Below are positions 34,546 to 43,700 of a stretch of DNA of 64,000 nt, in pieces. Within the stretch, counting starts at the first letter, position 1; the number at the start of each line of letters is the position of its first letter. A program made the translations under genes and the position numbers. This DNA is from Polyangium fumosum (GTDB taxonomy: Bacteria; Myxococcota_A; Polyangia; Polyangiales; Polyangiaceae): positions 1-64,000 of the forward strand of contig NZ_SSMQ01000026.1 in assembly GCF_005144585.1 (NCBI RefSeq), given 5' to 3'. Under the pieces are notes generated by a model that searched no databases, was not told the DNA's origin, and worked only from the letters and a program-made list of their open reading frames with translations.

Positions 34546-35199
34546 ATGCGTTTCGTCTTGCTGGCTCAGGTGGCGGGTGCGGCGTTGTTTTTGGCTGGAT
34601 GCCCGGGGGATCAGCAGGTCGAACCCACCGGCGGCGCGACAGGCTGCCCGGCCGGCCAGGTCTGTCCCCCGGGGACGGGCGGCGGCGGAGGCAACGGCGG
34701 TGACGGCGGTGACGGCGCCGGCGGCTCGGGCAACGGCACCGCGCAAGGCGGCAGCGGGCAAGGCGGCAATGGCGCGGGCGGCGCGGGCGCCGGCAATGGC
34801 TCCGGCGGCGCGGGCGGCAATGGCTCCGGCGGCGCGGGTGGCAATGGCTCCGGCGGCGCGGGCGCGGGTGGCTCGGGCGGAAGTGGCGGAAATGCGGCCG
34901 TTTGCGAGCCGCTCAAGGCCGACGTCGACCTCAAGCTCGTCGAAGCGACGAAATGTTACCCGCTGCAGCCCGAAATCGCACAGTGCCAGGAGATCATCGC
35001 GGGCCCCTGCTGCCCCATCAGCGTGCTCGCCCAGGATCTGCCCGAGGTCGTCGCTTACAAGGAAGCGCTCAACAAGTACGAGAGCGCCGACTGCGACGCG
35101 GCTTGCCCCCCGATTCCTTGCCCGGCAATGCCCCAGTTCAAGTGCACGGCGAACGAAAACGACCCGACCACGGGCGCCTGCACGCCGGTCACGCCCTGA
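34546..35199 (+). CDS. Glycine-rich lipoprotein
   Basis: The 217-residue product begins MRFVLLAQVAGAALFLAGC, a lipoprotein signal. A glycine/asparagine/serine repeat region from about 45 to 120 (units like NGSGGAGG) follows, then a compact C-terminal domain with eight to ten cysteines (ATKCYPL, GPCCPISV, CDAACPPIPCP). The repeats suggest a flexible surface spacer, and the cysteines a disulfide-bonded head. GAGGAGGG lies upstream and fixes this start. Earlier in-frame starts are unsupported. Confidence 0.75.
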   Translation: MRFVLLAQVAGAALFLAGCPGDQQVEPTGGATGCPAGQVCPPGTGGGGGNGGDGGDGAGGSGNGTAQGGSGQGGNGAGGAGAGNGSGGAGGNGSGGAGGNGSGGAGAGGSGGSGGNAAVCEPLKADVDLKLVEATKCYPLQPEIAQCQEIIAGPCCPISVLAQDLPEVVAYKEALNKYESADCDAACPPIPCPAMPQFKCTANENDPTTGACTPVTP

Positions 35200-35228
35200 C
35201 AGCGCCGGGAACCTCCCTGCCGCGCTCC

Positions 35229-35277
35229 CCTGCCCCTTCGTCTTCGCCCGCGCGTCGACGAAGGGGCAGGCGGGTTT
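35229..35277 (+). terminator. Terminator after the glycine-rich lipoprotein gene
   Basis: A perfect 14-bp stem (35229-35242 with 35257-35270) closes a 14-base loop and is followed by CGGGTTT. The T-run is short. Confidence 0.6.
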
Positions 35278-35349
35278 ATGCCGCCACCGCGCCGACCGAT
35301 GATTCGATGACGAGCGCCCCTCACGACCGGGGGCGCACGAGGAGTTCCC

Positions 35350-36210
35350 ATGACCCCGCATGATTCCCTCTTCGAGCAAGCCGCTCGTGCCCTCGAAACC
35401 GCGCGCGCTCTCGTCATCACGGCAGGCGCGGGCATGGGCGTCGACTCGGGTCTGCCAGATTTTCGCGGCGACGAGGGATTCTGGCGCGCGTACCCGCCGT
35501 ACAAGGACCTCGGCCTCGGCTTCTCGTCCCTCGCGAATCCGCGCTGGTTCGCGAAGGATCCCACCCTCGCCTGGGGTTTTTATGGTCACCGCCTCGGGCT
35601 CTACCGCAAGACGCGGCCGCATGACGGCTTCGGGGTGCTCGCGCGGCTCGCACGCAGGATGGACGACGGCTGCTTCGTTTTCACCTCCAACGTCGACGGC
35701 CAGTTCCAGCGCGCAGGCTTCGACCCCGCGCGCATCGTCGAGTGCCACGGCGCCATCGATTTCATGCAATGCACGCGCGGCTGCGGCGCCGGAGTCTTCC
35801 CCGCCGATCCCTACACGGTCGAAGTGGATCCGACGTCGTTCCGCGCCAAGGAGCCGCTTCCGGTCTGCCCGCGTTGCGGGGCGATGGCCCGGCCCAACGT
35901 GCTCATGTTCGGCGACGGAGGCTGGGACGCGAGCCGCACCGACGCGCAGGAGGAGAGGCTCGGGGCGTGGCTCGTGTCGATCCGGGGCGAGGCGCGCGGC
36001 CGCGTGGTCGTGATCGAATGCGGCGCCGGCACGGCCATCCCCACGGTTCGTCATTTCAGCGAACGGATCGCCACGAGCCTCGGCGGCCTGCTCGTGCGCA
36101 TCAACGTCCGCGAGCCCGAGGTCCCCGCGGGGCACGTGGGCCTGCCCCTCGGGGCCCGCGCGGCGCTGACCGAGATCCTGGCGCGCATCAAGCCCCACGC
36201 AAAGGGCTGA
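35350..36210 (+). CDS. Sirtuin-family NAD-dependent deacylase
   Basis: The 286-residue protein has the NAD-binding GAGMGVDSGLPDFRG (26-40), TSNVDGQF (112-119), catalytic His133 in ECHGAI, zinc cysteines 141, 145, 173 and 176, and late NAD contacts (ECGAGTAIPTVRHF). The motif TSNVD replaces the usual TQNID. Sirtuins remove acyl groups from lysines with NAD, and divergent members ADP-ribosylate or act in defence. None of those alternatives is indicated by the neighbours. GAGGAG precedes the start. Confidence 0.85.
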   Translation: MTPHDSLFEQAARALETARALVITAGAGMGVDSGLPDFRGDEGFWRAYPPYKDLGLGFSSLANPRWFAKDPTLAWGFYGHRLGLYRKTRPHDGFGVLARLARRMDDGCFVFTSNVDGQFQRAGFDPARIVECHGAIDFMQCTRGCGAGVFPADPYTVEVDPTSFRAKEPLPVCPRCGAMARPNVLMFGDGGWDASRTDAQEERLGAWLVSIRGEARGRVVVIECGAGTAIPTVRHFSERIATSLGGLLVRINVREPEVPAGHVGLPLGARAALTEILARIKPHAKG

Positions 36211-36294
36211 CCTGCGCGACGCGCATTCGATGGCGCGATTGTTGGGAGCTCAAAAGAACGAGCGGCGGCATCCCGGGGGACACCACCGCTCACC

Positions 36295-39200
36295 TCAACC
36301 CGGCGTGAACGCGCTGCCCGTCCAGCGGAGCGTCAGGGGTTTGCCGGTCGGCGGGAGCTCGACGTCGATCGAGACGAGCTTCGGCGGTTTGCCCTCGCCG
36401 TCGGGCACGAGCGCATCGACACGAACCTTCGTCGCGCGCGCGGGCGCGAGCTCTTCGGGGCGCGCGAGGCGGAGGGAGATCGGCGACTTCTCCGCGAGGC
36501 CAAAGCGGAGCGCGTAGAGGCCCACGCCCGCCGCGGCGACGTCGGGGCCGAGGGGGTCCTCGGTCTTGTCGCGCAGGAGCTTCACGTCGAGGGCGAGCGC
36601 GCCCGCAGGGGCACGGACGAGCGCGACCACGGCGGCATTCGGGTACGGGAGCTCCAGCGAGGCGCGCGCGAGGCGATCCGTGTCCGACTCCGAGAGCCCT
36701 TGCTGGCCGCGCCCCTCAGCGAGCAGGACATGCGCGAGGTAGCCCGCGAGCCTGCCGAGCGTCTCGTCCCCCGCGCGGCCGCCCGTCTGCGCGACCCGCG
36801 CGAGCATGCGGTGCGCGATGTCGAGCCGACCCGCGCCCGCATGCGCGAGCGCGAGGCGGATCACGGCCGCAGGCTCCTCGGGGACGAGCTCTTCGAGCAC
36901 CGCGTAGGCCAGAGAGGCGTCGTCGAAGAAGCCTTCGTTGCGAAGGCGATCCCCGAGGAAGGCGCGCGCCCAGGGGTCTCGCGGGGCGCGCTCGGAGAGC
37001 TCGCCGAACGTCCGGCGCGCCTCCGCTTCGTCGCCGATGCGCAGGAGCGCCGACGCCGCGTCCGCGAGCAAGCCCGCGTCGGCAAACGGATCACGGCGGG
37101 CGCGGCGGATCTCCTCCGAGAGCTCGGCTTTCATGTCGAGCGCTTCGAGCAGCGCGAAGAGCCTTCGCCGGAGCCGCGCGTCGTGCGGCGCAATCCCGAG
37201 GAAGCGGCGCACGACCGCGAGCCGCCCCTTGTCGCCGTCCGCCGCGCGATACTGCTTCCGGAACGTGCCCACGGGGTACCGCTCGCTGCCCACGAGCTCG
37301 CGCTTGATCGCGTAGAGCTCCTCGGGGCTCTGCGCGCGGCGGATCGCCTCGCGCCGGAGCAGCGCGGCCGCGTCGCTCTCGCCGAGCAGCTCGAGCCGCC
37401 CCGCGACGCCGACACGCGCGAGGCCGTTCGGCTCGTTCACGAGGATGAGCTCGAGCAGCGCGCGGCGATCGGTCCACGTGGGCAGCTCGCACGACTGCTT
37501 CGCCTCGACGTACACCACGTCGGCCTGGCTGCGTTCGAGTCGCTCGCGCCACACGCCGCGGCGGAGCGGCATCGGCAGAAACGAGGTCGGCGAGCACTTG
37601 CGGCCCCGCAGCGTCGCGCGCGGCGGCGGCAAGCCGAGCGTGCGCGTCACCTCGATCGACACGGTGAGCCCACTCGCGGGGAAGATCATCCCGCGCACGA
37701 CGACCTCGACGCATCGGTTGAGCGCGTCGTCGTCAGCACCAGCGACGCCCTTCACGCGGACCTTGTCGGCGCGGCCTTCGCCGTCGATCGAGAAGTTCAC
37801 GTCGAGTTTGCCCGAGAGCTCCGGCCGGAGCGCCGCGCGCGAGTCGCGGCACGCGCGGACCGAGGGGCCCGCCTCGTCGAGGAGCCTCGCAGCGGCCTCG
37901 GCCACCGCGGCCTTGTAGGCGGCCTCGTCGTCCTTGTCCTCGGCCGACTCGGTCTCCTGCGGGACGTTCATGAGCGTCCCGGCCGCCGCGCGCGGCGTGG
38001 CAAACGCCGCCGAGAAGCCGGACTCGGGCCCGGCCGAGAGGTCGAGGATGCGCGTCTGCAAGAGCGACGGCGGGTAGACGCGCGGGCCGCCGATCACGAA
38101 GCCGGTCCACGGCGTGAGCAGGCCGGCACGCAGGGCCACGTCGGTCGCGGCCTCCCGCCCCTTGCCCTTCAGCGCGATCTCCTCGACGCGCGCCGCGGCC
38201 CAGCGCCGCGCCACGTCCTGCTCGCGGAGCGCGCGCTCCACAACGACGGGCCGCTTCTCCTCGTGCACGCCGCGCGCATCCCGGTACCGAAGCGTGATCG
38301 AGCGCGGCGGATCCCCGCGCACGCGCCCCACCGCGAAGACCGTCTCGCCGGCTGTGATCGCGCGGGCCGAGCGCGGGTAGATGCGATCGACCTCGGTCCC
38401 GAACACGACCTCGACGCCCGCCACCGCAGGCTGGAGCGCCTCGGCGATGAGCTCGGTCGCGACGCGCGCGGCGTCGGTCGTGTCCGCGATCTCGAGCAGC
38501 GGCCCCGAGCCGCGCACCAGGCTCGCGAGCGCGAACCGGTTCACGAGCGGCCCGACGCCCACGGCCCCGAGGCGCGGCGCCCCGCCCTGCCGGCGCGCGA
38601 GCCGCGCCTGGATTCGATCAACCGTTGGATCTCCAACGGTCGGCCAGCCGTCGCCCACGTAGATCACCATGCCCGCAGGCGCGTCGGCCGGAAGCGCGTC
38701 CGCACCGGCTTCGAGGGCGCGGCCGAGATCCGTCGCGCCGCCTGTCGAGATCTGCCCGAGCGCATCGCGGATCGCCTTGCGGCGCGCCTCGTCCACCGGG
38801 CCGATCGCGGCCGGGCCGAGGGGGCGCACGGTCTGATCGGCGGCCAGCACGACCACCTTGTCGCGCGCCCCGAGGCCCGAGAGCACCGCGTCGACGAGCG
38901 CACGCTCCGCATCGAGCAGCGCCGGCTCCACGCTCGACGAGACATCGAGCACGAGCGCAAGCGTGACCCCGTCCTCGGCGCGCGCCTCGGGCACCTCGGT
39001 GCGCACGAGGATCGTCGAGGCCGGATCGTCCTCGTCTCCCTCGAACGGCGGCGCCACGAAGAGCCGCGCGGGCGCCGATGAAGGCTCGATCGCGACGTCC
39101 ACCACGAGGTCCGCGGTCGGCCGATAATCGGGCCGCCGCACCTCGACGGTGCTGCCCGTCACGCGCGCGCCGAGCCCTGCGCCGATCGACTTCGGGCTCG

Positions 39201-40740
39201 ACTGCGTCGCGTCGATCTTCGCGGAAAACTCGCCGATGAGCGGAGGCGCGGCGTCCGAGACCATGGGGTAGCGGTACTGCACGACCCAGGTCCCGTCGCC
39301 CTTCGGCCGCGGTGAGAGCCACTCGACGTACCGGACGATCACCTGCACCGTCGCGCCGGGCGAGATGCTCGGGATCGTCGCGCGGACCCAGCCTTCGCCG
39401 GCCCACTCGAGCACCTCGCCGCCCGAGCTGGAGCTCCCCGGGCCGCGCAGTTCGCGCGTGGCGAGCGCGATGTGGCCCTCGTTCACGTTGCCACCACGCA
39501 CGGAGGCGAAACGCGCGACGATCGCGCCCGGCGGGATCGCGAGGCGATAATCACCCGTCACGGAGGTGCTGCCGGCGTTGAAGAACGTCGTCCGCACCTC
39601 GGTCTCGGCGAGCTCCCGCGCGACGGTCGCCTCCACGTCGTGCGCGCGGATCGTGAGCGGGGAGCCGGCGTCTCCGGGTTTGTCCGGCCGACCCCACAGC
39701 TCACCGACGGCCCTCCGCGGCGCGCCCTTCGCGCCCCACGGCGCGGCCATCCCACCGGTCCAGTCGTCGTAACCGCGCTCGGGCGCGATCTCGACCTTGC
39801 TGCCGTCCACCGTGGCCGTCTCGCCCGCGCGCACCGTCTTCTCGGCGCCGCCCGCGCGCACCGTGATCTCCTCGGTCGCCGCGTAGAGCTTCGCGCTCGC
39901 TGGGCGCTCGCGCGAGCGCTCGATGCCGGTGTTCGCGCCGCTGACGATGCCCGTCGCCTCGCCGAGCTCGATCTCGGTCCGCGCGCCGAGCGCGCCCTGC
40001 ACGAAGATGCGCCCGTGTTCGAGGGCCACGCCCTTTTGCGTGATGCGCAGGCTCGTCGCTCGATCGAGCACGAGGCCCGTGCCGTCGTCGAGGCGCAGGC
40101 GCGCGCGGCCGTCGGTGTCGGTCTTGACGACGTCTCCCTCGGAGAGCCGCCGCGTCTTGTGCACGGGCGCGCCCGCGGCGGTCACCGAGGCGTGCACCGC
40201 TTGCAGATCGGCCACCGTCGGCACGAGCGGCTGGCTTGGCATCCGCTCGCCTTGCCCGCGCAGCAGGACGACCGTCACGAGGATGACCACGATCGAGCTC
40301 ACGATCGCAAAGAGCGCGGGCGGGATGCTCCCGCCTCCGGACGGCAGGGGCGGAGGCGGGGTCCGCCGGATCTGCTCCTGCGCGCGCGGATCACTCACGG
40401 GGAGCCACTCGGCCGTGTCGAGCTTCTCGCCGCGCGTGACCACGATGATCCGACGCTCGTTCGTGCGCGGAGGCTCAGGCGTAGCGGCCGCGGGCGCGTC
40501 GTCGTCGTGATCATCGTCGTCGTCGCTTCCGCCGCCGCTTCCGCTTCTGCTTCCGCCGCCGCTTCCGCTTCCGCTTCCGCCTCCGCTCGCGGTTTCGTCT
40601 CCGCTTTCGCTCGCGCGCGCGCTCTCCTCTGCGCTGCCCGTGGGTTCTTCGGGACGAACGGCTGCCTCTCCGGCCGCCTTGCTCGCTTCCTCGGAGGGCG
40701 TGCTGTTCACGTCTTGCTCTTCTCGTCGCTCGTCGCTCAC
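36295..40740 (-). CDS. Giant VIT/von Willebrand protein with FecR-like and AgmX-like regions
   Basis: The 1481-residue protein has an acidic low-complexity N-terminus, one membrane helix (141-160), a FecR-like region (200-310), and a VIT domain (358-555). A von Willebrand A domain follows (590-780) with an intact MIDAS motif DVSSS at 599-603 and GGATDLG. After it comes a TonB/AgmX-like segment (GKLDVNFSIDGEGRADKVRV, CVEVVVRG), then TPR-like helices to the end. Such proteins bind other proteins through metal ions and are linked in myxobacteria to cell-surface and gliding machinery. It starts at GTG, overlapping the stop of the larger paralogue by 4 bp. Confidence 0.8.
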   Translation of the reverse strand: MSDERREEQDVNSTPSEEASKAAGEAAVRPEEPTGSAEESARASESGDETASGGGSGSGSGGGSRSGSGGGSDDDDDHDDDAPAAATPEPPRTNERRIIVVTRGEKLDTAEWLPVSDPRAQEQIRRTPPPPLPSGGGSIPPALFAIVSSIVVILVTVVLLRGQGERMPSQPLVPTVADLQAVHASVTAAGAPVHKTRRLSEGDVVKTDTDGRARLRLDDGTGLVLDRATSLRITQKGVALEHGRIFVQGALGARTEIELGEATGIVSGANTGIERSRERPASAKLYAATEEITVRAGGAEKTVRAGETATVDGSKVEIAPERGYDDWTGGMAAPWGAKGAPRRAVGELWGRPDKPGDAGSPLTIRAHDVEATVARELAETEVRTTFFNAGSTSVTGDYRLAIPPGAIVARFASVRGGNVNEGHIALATRELRGPGSSSSGGEVLEWAGEGWVRATIPSISPGATVQVIVRYVEWLSPRPKGDGTWVVQYRYPMVSDAAPPLIGEFSAKIDATQSSPKSIGAGLGARVTGSTVEVRRPDYRPTADLVVDVAIEPSSAPARLFVAPPFEGDEDDPASTILVRTEVPEARAEDGVTLALVLDVSSSVEPALLDAERALVDAVLSGLGARDKVVVLAADQTVRPLGPAAIGPVDEARRKAIRDALGQISTGGATDLGRALEAGADALPADAPAGMVIYVGDGWPTVGDPTVDRIQARLARRQGGAPRLGAVGVGPLVNRFALASLVRGSGPLLEIADTTDAARVATELIAEALQPAVAGVEVVFGTEVDRIYPRSARAITAGETVFAVGRVRGDPPRSITLRYRDARGVHEEKRPVVVERALREQDVARRWAAARVEEIALKGKGREAATDVALRAGLLTPWTGFVIGGPRVYPPSLLQTRILDLSAGPESGFSAAFATPRAAAGTLMNVPQETESAEDKDDEAAYKAAVAEAAARLLDEAGPSVRACRDSRAALRPELSGKLDVNFSIDGEGRADKVRVKGVAGADDDALNRCVEVVVRGMIFPASGLTVSIEVTRTLGLPPPRATLRGRKCSPTSFLPMPLRRGVWRERLERSQADVVYVEAKQSCELPTWTDRRALLELILVNEPNGLARVGVAGRLELLGESDAAALLRREAIRRAQSPEELYAIKRELVGSERYPVGTFRKQYRAADGDKGRLAVVRRFLGIAPHDARLRRRLFALLEALDMKAELSEEIRRARRDPFADAGLLADAASALLRIGDEAEARRTFGELSERAPRDPWARAFLGDRLRNEGFFDDASLAYAVLEELVPEEPAAVIRLALAHAGAGRLDIAHRMLARVAQTGGRAGDETLGRLAGYLAHVLLAEGRGQQGLSESDTDRLARASLELPYPNAAVVALVRAPAGALALDVKLLRDKTEDPLGPDVAAAGVGLYALRFGLAEKSPISLRLARPEELAPARATKVRVDALVPDGEGKPPKLVSIDVELPPTGKPLTLRWTGSAFTPG

Positions 40741-43700
40741 GGCTCGACCTCCCGGGCCTCACCCTTCGAGATGGCGAACGCCCGCACCGGCTTGCCGCCG
40801 CGCGCGAAGCGGATCGATTGCTTCACGATGGTCTCGCCGTCCTCCCCTTCGTCGAAGACGATCGTCAGGATCGCCTCCGCGCCGAGCCGCGCGGCGTGCT
40901 CCACGTCCTCCCCTTCGAGCCGCACCTCCACGCGTGCGTCGGGGCGCATCGGCAGGAGCGCCTGCGCGATGCCCAGCGTCACGTCGCCCTCCGGCGCAGG
41001 CATCTGCGTGCCGAGACCGTTCGTCCAGAGCGACGGGTGAAACTCGGGGTGCGACCACGTCAGCGAGACCCGCGCCCCGCGCGGCGCCTTGCCGGCCGCG
41101 CGTTCGGTCGAGATCACCCGCAGGAGCCGCGCGCGCAGCGTCTGCTCCTCGTCCTTCTTGCCGTTCTTCTGCGCGAGGAGCCGGCCCCACGCGAGGTACG
41201 TCGCGGCGAACGCGCGCGCCGTCACGGCCGGGCTCTGCTCCGCGTCGGGCGCGCCGGCCGCGCCGCCCTTCTCGGTCCACTTGATCGCCTCTTCGAGCTT
41301 CCCCATGCCCTCGGCGGCGGCCGCGAGCAGGAGCGAGACGCTCGTGTCGTCGGGCGCGAGCCGCGCCAGCGTCTCGTACTGCCGCGCCGCGTCCGCGTAC
41401 CAACCGTGGGCCCTCAAAAGATCGCCGAGCCTGCGCCGCGCGACCGGATCGTCGGGAGCGAACTCCACGATCTCGCCGAACGACCGCCGCGCCTCGGCCT
41501 CGTACGCGGCCTTCTTGCCCGCGTCGGCCTCCTTCGCCGCGAGGCGCATGTAGAGCTCGCCGACCGCGGTCCGCACCCGCGCGTCCGCGTCGGGCCTCGA
41601 CCGCAACGTCCTGCCGAGCTCACGCGCGCCCGCGTCGTCCGACGCATCCTCCAGCATGTCGAGCAGGCGCAGCGCGAGCGCAAAATCGTCCGGCCACTGC
41701 GCCACGAGCTCCCGCACCTTCTTCACCCGCTCGTCGGGAGACTTCGTGTCCTTGATGAGCTTCTCCAGGAGGCTCGGATCCATCGTCTTCAGGCCGAGCG
41801 CCGCGTGCAGCTCGCGCATCTCCTGCGCCGTGCGCACCCGCGCGAGGATCCCGCGGTAGAGCGCGTCGGCCACGCCGAGATCCGTGAACATCACGCGCCA
41901 GAGCGACACCTTCGCGGCGATCGACGGCATCGCATCGAGCATGAGCGACACGAGCTTCGACCTCTCCCGCCACGTCGGCGCCTCGCACGCCGAGAGCGCC
42001 GCGCGGTAAACCGATCGCACGCCCTGCGCGTTGCCCGCGGCGCGCCCGAACCGCTCGCGCCACAAGCCCACGCGCTCCTCGAACGGAACGAGCGCGGCGC
42101 CGCTGCACGGCGACGCCTGATGCGGCACGTCGCCCACGTGCACCACGATCGTCGTGCCCGTGAGGCCGGAGGCGCGCTTGGCCTTCTCCGCGGGCTTCTG
42201 ATCCTCATCGGCCTTGGAGATGTCCTCCCCGGCAGACGGCTTGCCACTCAGGTCCCCGCCCGCGAGCGGATCCCCTGGTGCATTCGACTGCTTCGTCGAG
42301 CCGAACGGCAGCGACGGCGCGGGCTGCGGTACAGGCGGACGTGCCGCCGGCGCGGCCGTCGCCGCGGCGCTCGGCATCGCGATCGGCGCCTCCATGATCT
42401 TCGGCGGCGCGCTCTTGTGCTGTCCACCGAGCCGGCCCTGCCCCGAGCCAAAGCCTTGCCCCGTGCCCGTGCCCGCGCCGTGCCCGATCGTCCCGATGGA
42501 ACCGAGCCCGATCCCTTCGCCTCGTCCGCCGCCACCCTCGGCGACGCCCGAAAGCCCGAGGCCGCCGGCGCCGAACCCGTCGCCGATCGTGTTGCCCCAC
42601 TGGTTGCCGACGGCGGAGGTCGGCTCACTCGCGAGCGAGTCGTCGCGCCCCCACGGCGCCGTCGGCGCGTTCGGATCGCCGCCCGCGCCCGTGTTCAGCA
42701 TGCCGATCATCCCGAACTCGGCTGCGTCACGCAGCGCGGCTTGCCGCGCGATGTGTGGATCGGCGTTGTCCGCGGGCCCTTGCACGCCGTAGCGGTTGCC
42801 CGTCGAGCGCGAGACCGGGTTCCCCATCGATCCCTCTTCGCCCTTCGCGCGCGTGCCCGTGCCGCCTTCCTTGTTGTCGGCGTTCGGCGCAGCCGCGACC
42901 TCCGCGGTCGCGACGCTGACTTCCTCTTCCTCGTCGTCGACGTCCGCCTTGATGATCGGCGTCCAGCCCATCCGCCGCTTCGTCTCGACGAGGCTGCGCG
43001 CCATGCCCTTCTTGCGCTCGAGCTCCGCGCGCTCCTCCGGCGTCATCTCGTTCTTCGTCGGCACGTAGAGCGACGTGACCGGCGTGATGATCGCGTGCCG
43101 CGAGCCGAGATCCACCATCGCCGCGCGCCCCGTCGCCTCGGCCATCATCTGCATCAGGCGCCCTTCCGCCCAGCGACGTCGCAGATCCCCCTCGTCCTCG
43201 ATCCGCGTCACCTGCAGGTTCGTCTTGACCGTACCCGCGGGCCCCGTCAGCGAGACCGACGTCGGCAGCCCCGCCGTCGTCACGCGGCCGATCACCGCGA
43301 TGCTCTCGTCCGCCACGAGCGCGCCGAGATCCCGCGGGAAAATGCGCTCCACCGTCGGACCGAGATCCACCTGCGCGCCCAGCCAAACCGGACGCTCAGC
43401 ATGTTCGAGCAGCCGGAGCGCCACGCGCGCCGCGGCGTTCGCGTCGGCCACGCGCTCCGCAAACCCGCCCCGCGCGAGGCCTTCGAGCAACGCCATGTCC
43501 GCCTCGTCGCCCACGCCCACGCCGAACATCCGCACCGGCCGCGGCAGCTTCGCCATCCGATCGCGAAGCTCCTGCAGCCTGAGCTCGCCGACCGTGGGCG
43601 CGCCGTCGCCGACGTACACCACCGCGCCGCGCCGCGCCGGATCGAGCAGCGCCGCGGCCTGGCTCAACATCGCCCCGAGATCCGTCGCGCCGCCTCGCTC